From Sambucus nigra (Eukaryota; Streptophyta; Magnoliopsida; Dipsacales; Adoxaceae), in assembly GCA_949130495.1 (NCBI GenBank), contig OX422207.1:713716456-713780455 (forward strand): a stretch of DNA of 64,000 bases. Reading direction: 5' to 3'. Position 1 is the stretch's first letter. Every line of letters begins with the position of its first letter. A model generated the notes under the pieces. The model was not told the origin of the DNA, made no database searches, and was given only the letters and a program-made list of their open reading frames with translations. Shown in pieces: positions 21,538 to 32,770 of the stretch. The translations under genes were made by a program, and so were the position numbers.

Positions 21538-24500
21538 TGTAATACCCCGTAATTTTAAATGACTTTTAAAATGGGTTATATTTTAAATTAATGGATTAAT
21601 TGGATTTGATTATTAATTAAAAAATTTCGGGTTATATCCGGACGGTGGATATTAAAATGGATGATTCTGAATATTACTTTAAGATATTTAGGTAATATAT
21701 GAATGTGATGTCATTGATATGACGGTGTGATATAATTTCGGTAATTTGGATTTTTAGTCAGACGCGGAAGGGGACGTGTCGGGACTAATTTATTAAATTA
21801 AAAAGGAAATTTATTTTCTATCGACCTTATAGTCATTTCGATTGCGTCGTTGCATCCGGAAGGTTTGAAATAGTCAGAAAAGTCTATTTGGATGTTAATT
21901 TTGAGTCTCGGGTCATTTTAAAATGAATAAACAACCCGGAAGGTCATTTTGGTCATTTTTCTAAGGGGGATGAATAGTGATTTCGGATTTTGTACTATTA
22001 TAAGTATTGGTAGATTAAGTGTATGGGGGTTATTCATCTCCTCTACACAAAATAGAGAAGTCATCTTCCTAGAGAGAGTGAAAGGGTGCTTGGGAAGGGA
22101 AAAGCCTACTTGGGAAGGAGAAGAACAAGAACCAAGGTTCACCACCACCAACCACCGGAGTTTGACCGGAGAAGGGACAACCAACTGAGATATACTACAC
22201 CAAAGGATCATACCTTCAGTAAAAGCAAGTGTTTGATAATTTCAACTTAAGTTCATATATTGTCCATGTTAAAAAATTATGAAAAGAGATGATTTTTCTT
22301 GTTTGGAAGACATAATGGAGTTGTTATATGGATTTATAGAAACTGAAATAATATGGGAAGTAAACTTATATTGTAGGATGATATTAATCCACGAAATGAT
22401 CATGAATATGTTGAAGAAAAATCTGAAAAACCATTGTAGTGTTCTTGAAGTTAATATGTTGATGATTTTCTGGAAATAAGGAGAGAAACATGCTTTTAAT
22501 CCAATCCCTTGATGATTCTAGGATGTTTAGAGTATTGGAAATCGTTCACATATGTTGATATATCATGTAGAAATAATTATAACTCATTTTGGAGATTAAT
22601 ATGAAGGTTTGAATGAGTAAAAATGGTGAAACCCGTAGTTGCAGAAAATGTAGAAAACTAGGCTTGGACCTGAGGGATCGATCGATCGACCCCTGCCTTC
22701 GATTGATCGACCTCCCTAGAATATGTAAAGTTGTTTCTTTTTAAATGTTGATTCTTATCCTAAACCTTTTGTGGATCTTTGGTGATTATTATTTGGATAT
22801 TATGAGACTTAGAAAATGTCAGTAAACCCTTGATAAGATTTGAATTAATTTGATTTGGATTCAAGTGATTAAAATGATGAAAATGATATTAAATGGAATT
22901 TTGGTTGCTAGATTCATTTGTTAAATTCCAAATGGGGATGTATGAGGATTAAAGATAGGACCAGTAGGGGTTATTTAATATAACACCTGGGTATCCTTAA
23001 GTTTACAAGAGGGTTTAATACTAAGTGAAAGAAGATGTGTTTATAAGAGATTTGAAACTATCGATTTTGACCTTAATTAAAAGGAGAGCTAAACACGTAG
23101 TAATTCGGGAGAAATGATGTTATGGACCAGTAGGATATTAGTGAATTCTTACTGAATATATGTTGAGGAAAAACCTATTTGAATCATGTGTATTGAGTGA
23201 GGGTAGCCTTAGGATTACAATTTGAACATCAAGGACTAAGTTTAAGCTCAATATTGTTTTCGCAAGGACGGAATGTAATACAAGAGCGTAGTGGTGTGTC
23301 TCCTGGATAGAGATGGGAGTTTAGAACACATTTGGTTGAAAGAAGGTATGAGGTTATCCCGATCGCATAGTTGAAGTTGTCGGACCTCCTCGATCGACAA
23401 AGTTAAGTAGTAGTGTATTGGAGGGGTTCCTTGTTTGGATTTCGCTTTGCGAGACGCTCCGCGCATGAACCTTAACGACATTGGGAGTGGAGAGATGTTA
23501 TAGGATGCGAGGATAGTTAAATTATGAAGTAAAGATATGATATGTTAATACGTGGGATTTGAAAGGGATATAATGCTACGTATGGGAAATATCTTAGGGT
23601 AGTGATATTACGTTATTGATATTATATTATAGGTATGATAATACCTATTGGATTGATTGATGATTTATGTGTATGACATACCTAGCTTACTTGCTATCGG
23701 TGGGAGGTTTGCGCGTGAGGGCAGTCATATCCTGATGAATCCATGGGATCTTTGATTTGTCGCTCGAGAACATAGGTTTATGAAAGACTTATCGGGGAGT
23801 TGATAAGTCCACTGACTGTGGGTACGTAGGTATGTGCGTGACCCATGGATATGAGAACAATGTTCACCTCCAATTTGTTTGTTATTTTTTGTGGTTCGTG
23901 GAATCTTACCGAAACTTTAGTTCCCTATTCGGCAACCTGCGATGATGGGACATGATAGCAGAGTAATGCATTGCACCGCAGCTGTGACTCGAGGTTCCGT
24001 ATTATATATATATATATATATATAATGGATTAAATGATTAAATGGATATATTGTGGTTAAATCTATCTACGGTGATAATTGTAGATAACGGTGAATAGAG
24101 AAAGATAATGGAATTAAGTTAATGAATGTTTATGCTTATAGAATTGAAAAGCTTAGCTCATGTTAATGAGAAAAGATTCATATTAATGAGTAATGACTCA
24201 TGTTAATGAGAAACGATTCATATTAATGAGTAATGATTCATGTTAATGAGAAACTAATCATATAAAGGAGAAATGTAAATGAATGATAATGTGACGTATG
24301 GTATGGGACATACGGGGATTATGATATGGGAATGGAATTATAATATGGAGACTAGAAAAGAGGAACCATTAACTAGGAGGTTAATAGGAAACGTTAAGTG
24401 TGCACTCTAGTTGAGAGGTGAGAATAGCAAGTGAGAGTTGGATCTAACATGTACATAATAAATGCTTTATTGCACTTGTTAAATACTTGTTGTTTTAAAA

Positions 24501-25062
24501 ATCATCTACACATTCGGGCTCTGACCCATTTCCTTGCATATTTTCTCTTCTATTGTATCTCTATATCAGGTGTCCAGCAACAGGGACGCCAACCTTAGCG
24601 GATTATGTTGAACTATGGAGCTATGGAGTTTTTGCTTAGACGCCTTTCATCTTTTGATTCACAGTATTCTTAGTTAGGGCATGTCGCCCAAAGATTTCAG
24701 TTATCATTTTCTGTCGGAGTCAAATACTATTGTATTTGGTACTTTTTAATACATTTAACATTGTTGGGATTATTGTAAAGGATTTATATTATTTGGGAAT
24801 GTTTATTCCAGTTGCATTTAAATTCTTTTGAGTTATTTATTGTGTTATCTGTGTTGTAGAATAAAATGTGTAGTGTTATTCTTAAAATGAAAATGGATTT
24901 TTGATAAATTATAATTTGGAAAGTTTTTAATACCAGCTTAATTGAGTATTGGGTGAGTTGTAAATGTTTTCGACAGTGATGCTAAGAATGAGCCAACTGT
25001 ATATTCTGTTTTAATTTGGTATGGGACTGGCCACCCGGTATTTAATTAGGCGGGGTGTTACA
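21538..25062 (+). repeat. Tekay-D 3' LTR (3525 bp)
   Basis: The direct repeat of 15941-19487. It keeps the canonical TG start. Much of the 22-bp length difference comes from the shorter TA run (24002-24024). Confidence 0.93.
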
Positions 25063-25067
25063 TTGTC

Positions 25068-26634
25068 ATAATGGAGTTGTCTCGAAATTGATATGCATTT
25101 AGATTCATCATTGCATATATGCCATTCTTGCTCACATGCATTGGCTTTTATGACTATTTTCACATACATATTTGAGTTTGATGAGACGTTCTTATATCAA
25201 TTTTGTCATCAATGCGTAAGTAGTCTTAGGAGGAGGTGTGCATGTAAGAACCGTTTACCGTGAGGAATTAAATTACAAAAAATGGTGACTGCTTACGGGA
25301 AAGGGCTGCGAGAGTGTAATATTGACTCGTCGTGATAGCCACTGTATAAAAAGAGCATCAAAAATTAAAACGGAAATAAAAAGATAATTATGCCAAAAAT
25401 TGGGTCATTTAGTTTAGTTTCACCTCAAAAATAATAATAAATCTATATTATTCATGAAGGTGTTCGGGTGGAAAATAAAAATGGGGTTGCACCACGAATC
25501 CAAGTGATGAAATATTGCATCATGATGCTATTGTTTGCAGAATCATCAAAATTATGGATTTGTGTGTATGTTGATCTTTTAGTTCATGAAACTCTTTTAT
25601 TAATTATCACACATGGCTATATCATTGCTTGTTGACATCTTGATATCATTTAGAGCTTCTTGAACCATTTGATGTATTAAAATTGTGACTCATATGTCGT
25701 AGTTTACGGATATTCACTCCATATCCACGTTTGTGGACATTAACTACATGTTGGCATAAATTTTCAAAAAGTTTAATTGAGTTTATTTTATTAGTATTTT
25801 TTTATGTAGCATCTTGAGTTCAATATTTTATGGGTTTATTTTGTCACATCATATAATCATCTCGTTCGAACCATGTTCTATCTCACGCAAAATGTCGTTC
25901 AAAAGACATTGCCTTTCATTCAAACGAGAATGGTTTCATTCAAATGACAGTGGATAAGTTTTAAATCTCATAAAGTCTATTCAGTTTGCGTGTTTCCCTT
26001 TTTTAAAAACCCTTGGTTCTGTTGTTCATCCTTCCAGCTTCTCACGAACCCAATTTTCGACCTAAAGCTTGTGATTTGAACCGATTTTTCAACCAAAAAT
26101 CATCCCTTTGATGCTTCAGAGTTGTTTGGCCTCCGGTCTAAGGTATTTTTTTAATTCCTAGCTATTGTAGTTTGTTTTGGGTGGTACTGTTGATTGATTT
26201 CAAACTCAAATGATAATGTGTTATAAATATTGAACAGTTCTTCTTTTTTCTCGTCATATTAGCTGATTTGTAGTATTGTTCTTGAGTATTTTGGTTTGAA
26301 ATCAAAAACATTCTATTAGGTCTTAAAAGATTGGATCTTTTTTATTAAATCACAATGACACCATTCTTGTTTGTGAAATATTTTTTTATTCTAAAAATAG
26401 AGTGTTCATGGTTTAGTCAAAACAAAAGAAAAATATTTTTCGGCTAACAACCGTATCTCTCAAATGTGTTTCCTTTTTGGACACTGTGCTAGTTTATGTT
26501 TATTCTAATTATGACTTTTTGATGTTTGTTGTTGTTTGATGTTTATTTGGATTAATCTAGTGGTTCAGTTCGATATGTACATAGATAGGCTCGTAAGCAT
26601 TAGTTATATATTTTTTCTATCTTAGTTACTCGTC
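25068..26634 (+). other. Copia-N non-coding region with a possible spliced leader
   Basis: No pol. At 25857-25945 there is a diverged copy of the motif cluster found in the Copia-N LTR (TCTCGTTCGAACC, TCAAACGAGAA, TCAAATGACAG), followed by leader-like sequence. A possible intron runs from 26143 (TCTAAG, then GTATTTTT) to 26625 (TTTTTTCTATCTTAG), ten bases before the ATG at 26635, as if the downstream ORF has its own transcript. Confidence 0.45.
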
Positions 26635-27432
26635 ATGCCTCCTAGACGTAGGGTACTTCTAATCGTAGGATGGATGAGCCCTCCACCTCATCACGGGCAC
26701 ATCGGGCTAGGATTAATATGTCCCCGTTCACTCCAGTACGTTCGCACATGGGTTTTGAGTATGAGTACTATTGTCATCTGGGTTTTCATATTCACGTTGT
26801 TGTTAGAGAGAAAGTCTTTTGTGTCAATCAATTTTCTATGTTATCTCTTCCATCTTGGATGTCAGGTCGGGGTTAGGCTAGGTTGTTTGATGCTTATGGT
26901 ATGGTATACCCTGACATAGTTCGTGAGTTCTATTTTCGAGTGATGCACACTCCTGATTTTATTCAAACATCAGTTAGGGGAGTCTAGTTGTCAGCCACTT
27001 CTGATCTCATTTCCGAGACGCTTCAGTTACCTCGAGTACCTGACGTGATTTTTACTGGATTTTCTTAGGATTTTCCTCCAACTGATGACATTATTCGACA
27101 CTATTTTTGGGAGATTCATCCCTTAGCGATTACTATGTATCATCGTCAGTTTCACACCGTATTTCAAATTTTTAATCGATTTGTATCTTCAGTCATCTAT
27201 CCTCGAGACAATCACACTCAGATTGGCTTTGACATCGTTTACTATATGTACACATTATGTCAGGGGTGGGATATTGATCTACCATCACTTATTATTAGAG
27301 TTATGTCCTCTGTTACCATTATTATTACCTCACTTGTACGCCCCGCTCTTCCTTACGGACTCCTTGTATCTCATATATGCACCTATTCTAGAGTTCCAGT
27401 TTAGAGGATGATGTCTGCCTTTCTACTCCTTC
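26635..27432 (+). pseudogene. Copia-N second ORF, 5' part: Transposase_32-like 'putative plant transposon protein'
   Basis: It starts MPPRR at 26635 and shifts frame within about 25 bp. The reading then continues (MDEPSTSSRAHRARINMSP...) through several stops. Recognisable parts are GMVYPDIVREFYFRVMH, SVRGV, a run ending in LPRVPDV, and MYHRQFHTVFQIFNRFVSSV followed by a block ending GWDIDLPSLIIRVM. The order matches the plant-specific Pfam family Transposase_32, whose biochemical role is unknown. Athila-A interrupts it at 27432; the reading resumes at 45305. Similar ORFs occur in plant retroelements downstream of gag or pol. Confidence 0.55.
27428..27432. repeat. Target-site duplication of Athila-A (left copy)
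   Basis: CCTTC directly before the LTR start; the same five bases follow the other LTR at 45300-45304. Confidence 0.9.
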
Positions 27433-28008
27433 TGATCGAAGTGGAAACCGAGCATCTGTGTAAATACGCTAATTGTTGTTATCGAATTCCAATCGCAATA
27501 CAAAAACCTAAACTATAACAACACTCTTGTGGAGTATAGTGGCTAGTCTGGGTATCGAATATTAAGGGAACTAGGACGAGTGAACGCGACAACAAAGGTA
27601 AGAGGGTTAGCGCTAAATTGGCTCTAAAAGGAAATAAAAAGATTATTGAGATGAGAAATAACAAATTAACTAAACGCACACTAAATTAAACAACTGCAAT
27701 AACTATGTGAGTAAAATTAACTAAATAAGAAGGAAGGGAAAATAGGTTGGGAATACAATCCCCCAAACCCTAGTCAATTTACCGTATAGAATGCTAGAAT
27801 TTTGAATTACAAATTTAACTAAACCATGTCTATAGTACTCCCAAGCATTACATATATGAGGTTCAACCCGCATCATACATAATGAAAGGATGAGTAAAGT
27901 AGTGTCGCAATAGTTACACGCGCATCACATCCTTAAACACCACGGGTACCTAGGGTCAACCGAGGTAAAAAGGTTTATGATGGTTTTGACAACTACACAA
28001 TACGATTC
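27433..28008 (-). repeat. Athila-A 3' LTR, outer piece
   Basis: Starts TGATCGAAGTGG like the full LTR at 43739 and follows it up to ACGATTC, where Tat-B is inserted. The last five bases, GATTC, are the Tat-B TSD. Confidence 0.9.
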
Positions 28009-28400
28009 TTTGGGTACCCGAAATTAGAACTATGGGCATGGACGAGTAGCCCAGTCCTGGCAGCCTAAAGTACAGGCCCCTCATCTCTTATATTGATCCG
28101 GTCTCCCCCCACATCCTCATGAAGGAAAGTTATAGGGGAGATGGAAAACGTGGAGGAACCCATCACCTCCACTTACCTACATGTACATGTATATATTAAA
28201 CCCTAGGTCCCGGGCAAAAGGACAAGTTGTATTCTCTGTAATTACTCTCCGGAGTATATAAAAATAATATCGACTGCACCAACGTGCACGTAGGCACATC
28301 TTTGCTGAACCACGTACATCTTGTTATTTTATATTCCTTGTTCTCACTTGGTGAATGATTTCTTCTTATTTATTTGTGTTGCATAATAATTGTCACCACA
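28009..28400 (+). repeat. Tat-B 5' LTR (392 bp)
   Basis: It starts TTTGGGTACCC (the 3' copy has TGTGGGTACCC) and ends GTCACCACA. A TATATAAAA lies at about 28255. Differences from the 3' LTR are concentrated in the first 80 bp, and 13 bp are missing near 28325. Confidence 0.9.
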
Positions 28401-28402
28401 AT

Positions 28403-28420
28403 TGGCGCCGTCTGTGGGAA
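28403..28420 (+). other. Tat-B primer binding site
   Basis: TGGCGCCGTCTGTGGGAA starts two bases after the LTR. The first nine bases fit the tRNA-Asp 3' end (TGGCGCCGT); the rest is only partly complementary, so the primer tRNA is not certain. Confidence 0.7.
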
Positions 28421-28468
28421 TCGTTCATCTTTTCCTAAGAAGAGCCCACACCAAGAAAGGAGTTTCAG

Positions 28469-30054
28469 ATGTCTGGTCACAGCAGCAATGCCCCTCAGGC
28501 AGGAGATATTTAAGAGCCACCTGCTCCTTGCAGGATTAGGTCTGAAGTTCGATGTTCAAATCAGAGAGCTAGCCTAGAAAGGCCAGCCTCAGAAGAAGGT
28601 CAGGGACCAGCGAGGTCCAAAAAAATATCCAGATTGATTGATGCATACGAGGCAAGGCTCCATGAGCAGAGGGAGTCTTCTCGCAGATAACGAGGCTGAG
28701 AATGATCGCTTGAGAAGAAGGATGGAAGGACTGGAGAGGGAGCTTCGTCCCGAGAATAGGAGACGCCCATACCGCACTCCTATCCCTCAGGCGAGCAAGT
28801 CTCGCAGCCGATGAAGGAGCCCTATGTGAGAATCTCAAAAGGTCGAGGGAGGCGAGTCAGGCGATGATCTCCGCGAATAGCTGCGAAGAGCTCGCCACTA
28901 CCAGAGCCCTGCTCGCAGCGACGAGAACATACGAAATCTAGTCCGCGGAGAGATGGACCAACATACTGCTCACCACGGAACAAGATCAACTAGAGAACTC
29001 ACAAGGAGAGCTCTCAAAACCCAGATAAAGTCACCCTTCACGAGGGAAATCGAAGAGGAAGAAGCCCCCAAGAAATTTACCCTTCCAAGGTTCAAGATTT
29101 ACGACGGAAAGACTGATCCCATCGATCACGCCAGGCAATACCGACAGGCCATGACCCTTTGGAATCACCGAGATGCCCTAATGTGCCTAATTTTTTCCTC
29201 GAGCCTGGATGATGTAGCGCAGAAGTGGTTAGAAAGGCTCCCCCACCAGTCGATCAGGAATTTCAAATCCCTAGCCGAACTTTTTACGGCCCGATTCATT
29301 ACCAGTAGCTCCCATCCCAAAAGGATGGGTGTTTTACTAACAATGAAGAAAATGCCTCAAGAGACACTCCGAGACTTCGCGAAAAAGGTACTGGGAGTTA
29401 TTCAATGAGATCGAGGACTGCGCAGAGGAAGTGGCAGTGGCCTCCTTAAAAATTGGGCTCTCTAGTTCTTCCCTCCTATACCAGTCCCTGACGAAGAAGG
29501 AAGCTATGACTATTGACGACCTAATGACCCGAATCGAGAAATACAAAAAGGTGGAAGATGTCACCCGCCCTAATACAGGAGAGAACGGTCGAGTTAAGCT
29601 CACTACTAAGGGAAGTGAGAAAATTGAGAACCAGAAGAAAGGAGGAAAGAACAGAGGCAAAAATGGCTCCAAGAACGGAGGAAACCATGACGCGTCAAAA
29701 GTATTCCAGGCAGTCAACACCGTCTTCAAAGAACCAATTTACAAAATTCTCGCGAAGATCAAAGATGAGCCATTCATCAAGTGGCCCAGGAAAATGGGAG
29801 GAGATCCCTCGAAGAGGAACAATGCATTAAGATGCGCTTTTCACAAAGAGGGAGGACATAAGATCGAGCACTGCAAAGCTCTTAAGTCTCACCTCAAGGA
29901 GTTGGCCCAGTCCGGGCATTTGAACGACTTTGTGGAAAAGAAGGCAGAGAAAGTGGCTGCCAACAGAGAGGCAAGACCCGACAACGTGCTGGAGGATGAT
30001 GCTGGACATGAGTTCGCAGTAATCCACGGAGTATCTGATGTCAAGCAGATATAA
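28469..30054 (+). pseudogene. Tat-B gag
   Basis: The N-terminal part (from the ATG at 28469, MSGHSSNAPQ) has early stops and a frame change and includes charged coiled-coil text (DNEAENDRLRRRMEGLE). The ORF at 28953-29408 carries the Retrotrans_gag capsid domain: FTLPRFKIYDGKTDPIDH, LDDVAQKWLERLP and SLAELFTARFI. A frameshift near 29395 moves the reading to 29431-30054, with a basic segment and a knuckle-like CAFHKEGGHKIEHC motif followed by LKSHLKELAQSGHL. The frame stops at 30052-30054, just before the protease region. It would form the capsid; the stops and frameshift prevent a full product. Confidence 0.85.
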
Positions 30055-30069
30055 GGGAACTCAGCTCGA

Positions 30070-30603
30070 ATGGAAATGAAAAAACTTACAACGGTAATGC
30101 AGGCTTTTCAAATCGATCCAGCAAAGTCACAGTTAGGAAAGCGTCGGCGAGTAGAGGACGTCAACTATAACAAGCATATTATTTTCACGGATGAAGATTT
30201 GGTGGGTGTAAGGACCCCACATCATTATGCCCTGGTCATTACACTCAGGATAGCCAACTTTGACATCGACAAGCTGCTCGTAGATCAAGGAAGCTCATCT
30301 GAAGTAATGTACCTCGACCTATTCAGGAAATTGAAGTTGAGCGTCGCCGACCTAAAGTAAGCTACTGTTCCTTTGGTCAGGTTCGCTGGAAAAATGACCA
30401 TGCCCCTGGGTAAGATAGTACTGCCAGTGTGTGGTGGAAACGTCTCCAAGATAATCGAGTTTTTGGTAGTTGACATCGACTCACCGTACCAGGCCATCCT
30501 CAGCAGGGGATGGCTTCATACGATGAAGGCAGTCTCCTCGACCTACCATCAGAAGCTCAAATATGTAACTGAGCGAGGAGTAATGGAGATCCACGGCGAC
30601 TAA
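30070..30603 (+). pseudogene. Tat-B aspartic protease region
   Basis: Two in-frame pieces (30070-30360 and 30373-30603) separated by a TAA. The active-site loop reads LLVDQGSSSEV at about 30274-30306, where DTG or DNGSS is usual; the third residue of the triad is kept but Q replaces T or N. SPYQAILSRGWLHTMKAVSS is the flap and C-terminal part typical of Tat proteases. The enzyme would cut the Gag-Pol polyprotein. It is in the same frame as the second gag piece and the RT, as expected for one polyprotein. Confidence 0.8.
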
Positions 30604-30699
30604 GCGATGGCGAGGAAGTGCTTCATAGCAGCCATCCGACCAAAGCCAGAGAAGAAGGTTGGTCAACCCAGCGAGAAAGTCAAAGAAGATGTGATACCT

Positions 30700-31854
30700 T
30701 CCAAGTAGCAATTAAAGTACGAAAAACCAGGAGTAGAGGAGACCAGGCTCCTCCCCTCCGAGCGTGTCGTCGAGGACCTGGTAGAAGTTAAGGCTGAAGC
30801 TGGTGACAGTAGCAGAGTCTTCTTGATTGGATCATCTCTCACCGACCAAGAACAGAAGGAGTTGACGACCTTGCTGAGACACAACATAGATGTTTTAGCA
30901 TAGGAACCATACGAGTTCCCTAGAATCGATCCTAGTATGGTGTATCATCAGCTGCACGTCGACCCCACATTCAAGCCAATCACACAGAAGGCATGGAGAA
31001 CTGCACCCGAGAAGGCTAAAGCGGTCGAAAAGGAAGTCAAAAAACTGCTGGATGCAGGATCCATACGGGAAGTGAAATTCCCCAAGTGGTTATCCAACCC
31101 AGTAGTAGTTCCGAAGATTAATGGGAAGTGGAGAGTTTGCATCGACTTCACTGACCTCAACAAAGCATGCCCTAAGGATAGTTTCCCCCTCCCAAAGATA
31201 GACCAACTAGTAGACTCCACTGTAGCTCACGAGCGAATGAGTTTCCTGGACGCATACTCAGGATATCGCCAGATCCCCTTGTATGCCCCAGACCAGGACA
31301 AAATGGCATTAATCACGACAGTTGGGTTATATTGCTACAAGGTCATGCCCTTTGGGCTCAAGAATGCAGGGGCAACCTATCAGCGGCTGGTCACTAAAAT
31401 GTTCAAGGATCAAATGGGAAACATAGTGGAGGTCTACATCAATGACATGCTCATTAAGAGCTAGAAGAAGGAAAATCACCTCTCGGACCTGTCAAAGAAC
31501 TTCAAAATCCTCAGGAAGTAACGGATGAAACTTAATGCGAGCAAGTGTTCCTTCAGTATCCATTCAGGAAAATTTCTTGGGTACTTGGTCAGTAAGAGAG
31601 GCATAGAAGCTAATCCAGACCAGATCGATGCAATCAACAGGGTGCAACCCCCTCGAACAATCCGGGACGTGCAGAAGCTCACTGGAATGCTTTCCACCTT
31701 AAATCAATTCATCTCCAAATCCTTCGAGAAGTGCAAGCCTTTTTTCCAGCTTTTAAAGAGGAGTAAACCGATAGAGTGGAGCCCAGACTTCTCGCGAGAT
31801 TTGGATGAGCTCAAGTCCTACTTAAGCCCCCCACCGCTGGTTGTCATACCATAG
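30700..31854 (+). pseudogene. Tat-B reverse transcriptase
   Basis: The main ORF (30937-31464) contains YHQLHVDPTFKPITQ, WLSNPVVVPKINGKWRVCID, FTDLNKACPKDSFPLPKID, FLDAYSGYRQI (first catalytic aspartate near 31249) and MPFGLKNAGATYQRL. The YxDD active site reads YINDM at 31435-31449, so the first of the two aspartates is asparagine (AAT, 31441-31443), a change expected to destroy polymerase activity. Stops at about 31462 and 31519 follow. The thumb and connection (31525-31854: FLGYLVSKRGIEANPDQI, QKLTGMLSTLNQFIS) are in the same frame. Upstream stops near 30709 and 30901 break the link to protease. Confidence 0.9.
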
Positions 31855-31859
31855 CAAAT

Positions 31860-32654
31860 GGATTCTTTGTACCTGTACCTCTCCGTATCCAATCACACTG
31901 TCAGATCTGCGTTAATATGTGAGGTTACAGGAATCCAACACCCCGTTTACTATGCGAACAAGCCTTATTAGACACCGAGTAAAGGTACCTGCCATTGGAA
32001 AATCTCGCATTTGCACTTGTAATAGCCTCGAGGAAGCTGAAGCATTATTTCGAAGCTCATACCATCATCGTCCTTACATCGCATCCCCTTAAGGCGGTCC
32101 TAAGGAAAGCGAACTTGTCGGGCAGACTGTCTAAGTGGTCAGTCGAGCTCGACCGGTTTGACATCCAATTTCAACCAAGGACAGCTATCAAGGGTCAGAT
32201 CCTTGCTGATTTCATAGCCAAATTCACGGGCGAAGAACTCTCCGACCAACCTCAACCAACAAGGCAAGAGAAGAACCAAGCAACAGAGAGAACCTGGAGA
32301 CTCTTCGTTGATGGAACCTCCAACTTAAAGGGGGAAGGGGTAGGCATTGTCCTCATCACTCCAGAAAACACAATCCTCGAACAAGGAATCAGGCTTGGAT
32401 TTACAGCCTCCAACAATAAACCAGAGTACGAAGCCCTAATAGTCGGTCTACAAAAGGCACAAACACTAGGAGTAAAACATTTACAGGTGTTCGGCGACTC
32501 TCGACTAGTCTCCAATCAGATAAGTGGAGATTACAATGCAAAGGATGAAAGAATGGCAGCCTACCTCGCCTTAGTGAGGGAATTAATGTTAAGATTTGAA
32601 GAGATCAACATCCAGCAGTTTCCCGGGGGCAAAACAGTCATGCTGATGCCTTAG
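31860..32654 (+). pseudogene. Tat-B tandem RNase H domains (connection type plus archaeal-type)
   Basis: The frame changes between 31854 and 31995. The ORF at 31995-32654 starts with the end of the usual Ty3/gypsy RNase H (RKLKHYFEAHTIIVLTSHPL, WSVELDRFDIQFQPR), then a linker with ILADFIAKF, then a second RNase H at residues 101-219: WRLFVDGTSN, NKPEYEALIVGLQKA and VFGDSRLVSNQ carry the D, E, D catalytic residues. This extra domain, archaeal-type RNase H, is a known marker of plant Tat/Ogre elements. The domain is nearly whole, but the frame shifts near its end (about 32625) before integrase. Confidence 0.88.
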
Positions 32655-32770
32655 TAGCCTTGAGTTCAGTAGTTGACTCTGACCTTAAAAGGTTCATCCC
32701 CATCGATTTCCTCATTTGTTCAAGCATTAACCACAACAGAAAGTTACCAAATGTGGAACAAATACTCTAG

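Larger units (their letters stand above)
15941..25062 (+). mobile_element. Tekay-D: chromovirus-type element with 3.5-kb LTRs and gag only
   Basis: A 9.1-kb element with a perfect 5-bp TSD (TTGTC at 15936-15940 and 25063-25067). Two LTRs (15941-19487 and 21538-25062) show only a few differences per 100 bp where I compared them, so the insertion is recent. The internal region is just 2050 bp: a primer site (19490), a gag ORF (19664-20320) and a non-coding rest ending in a polypurine tract (21523-21537). The phrase GAATTTCGGGACGAAATTCT before the tract is typical of Tekay/Del chromovirus 3' ends. Protease, RT, RNase H, integrase and chromodomain are missing, so it is non-autonomous. Confidence 0.93.
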
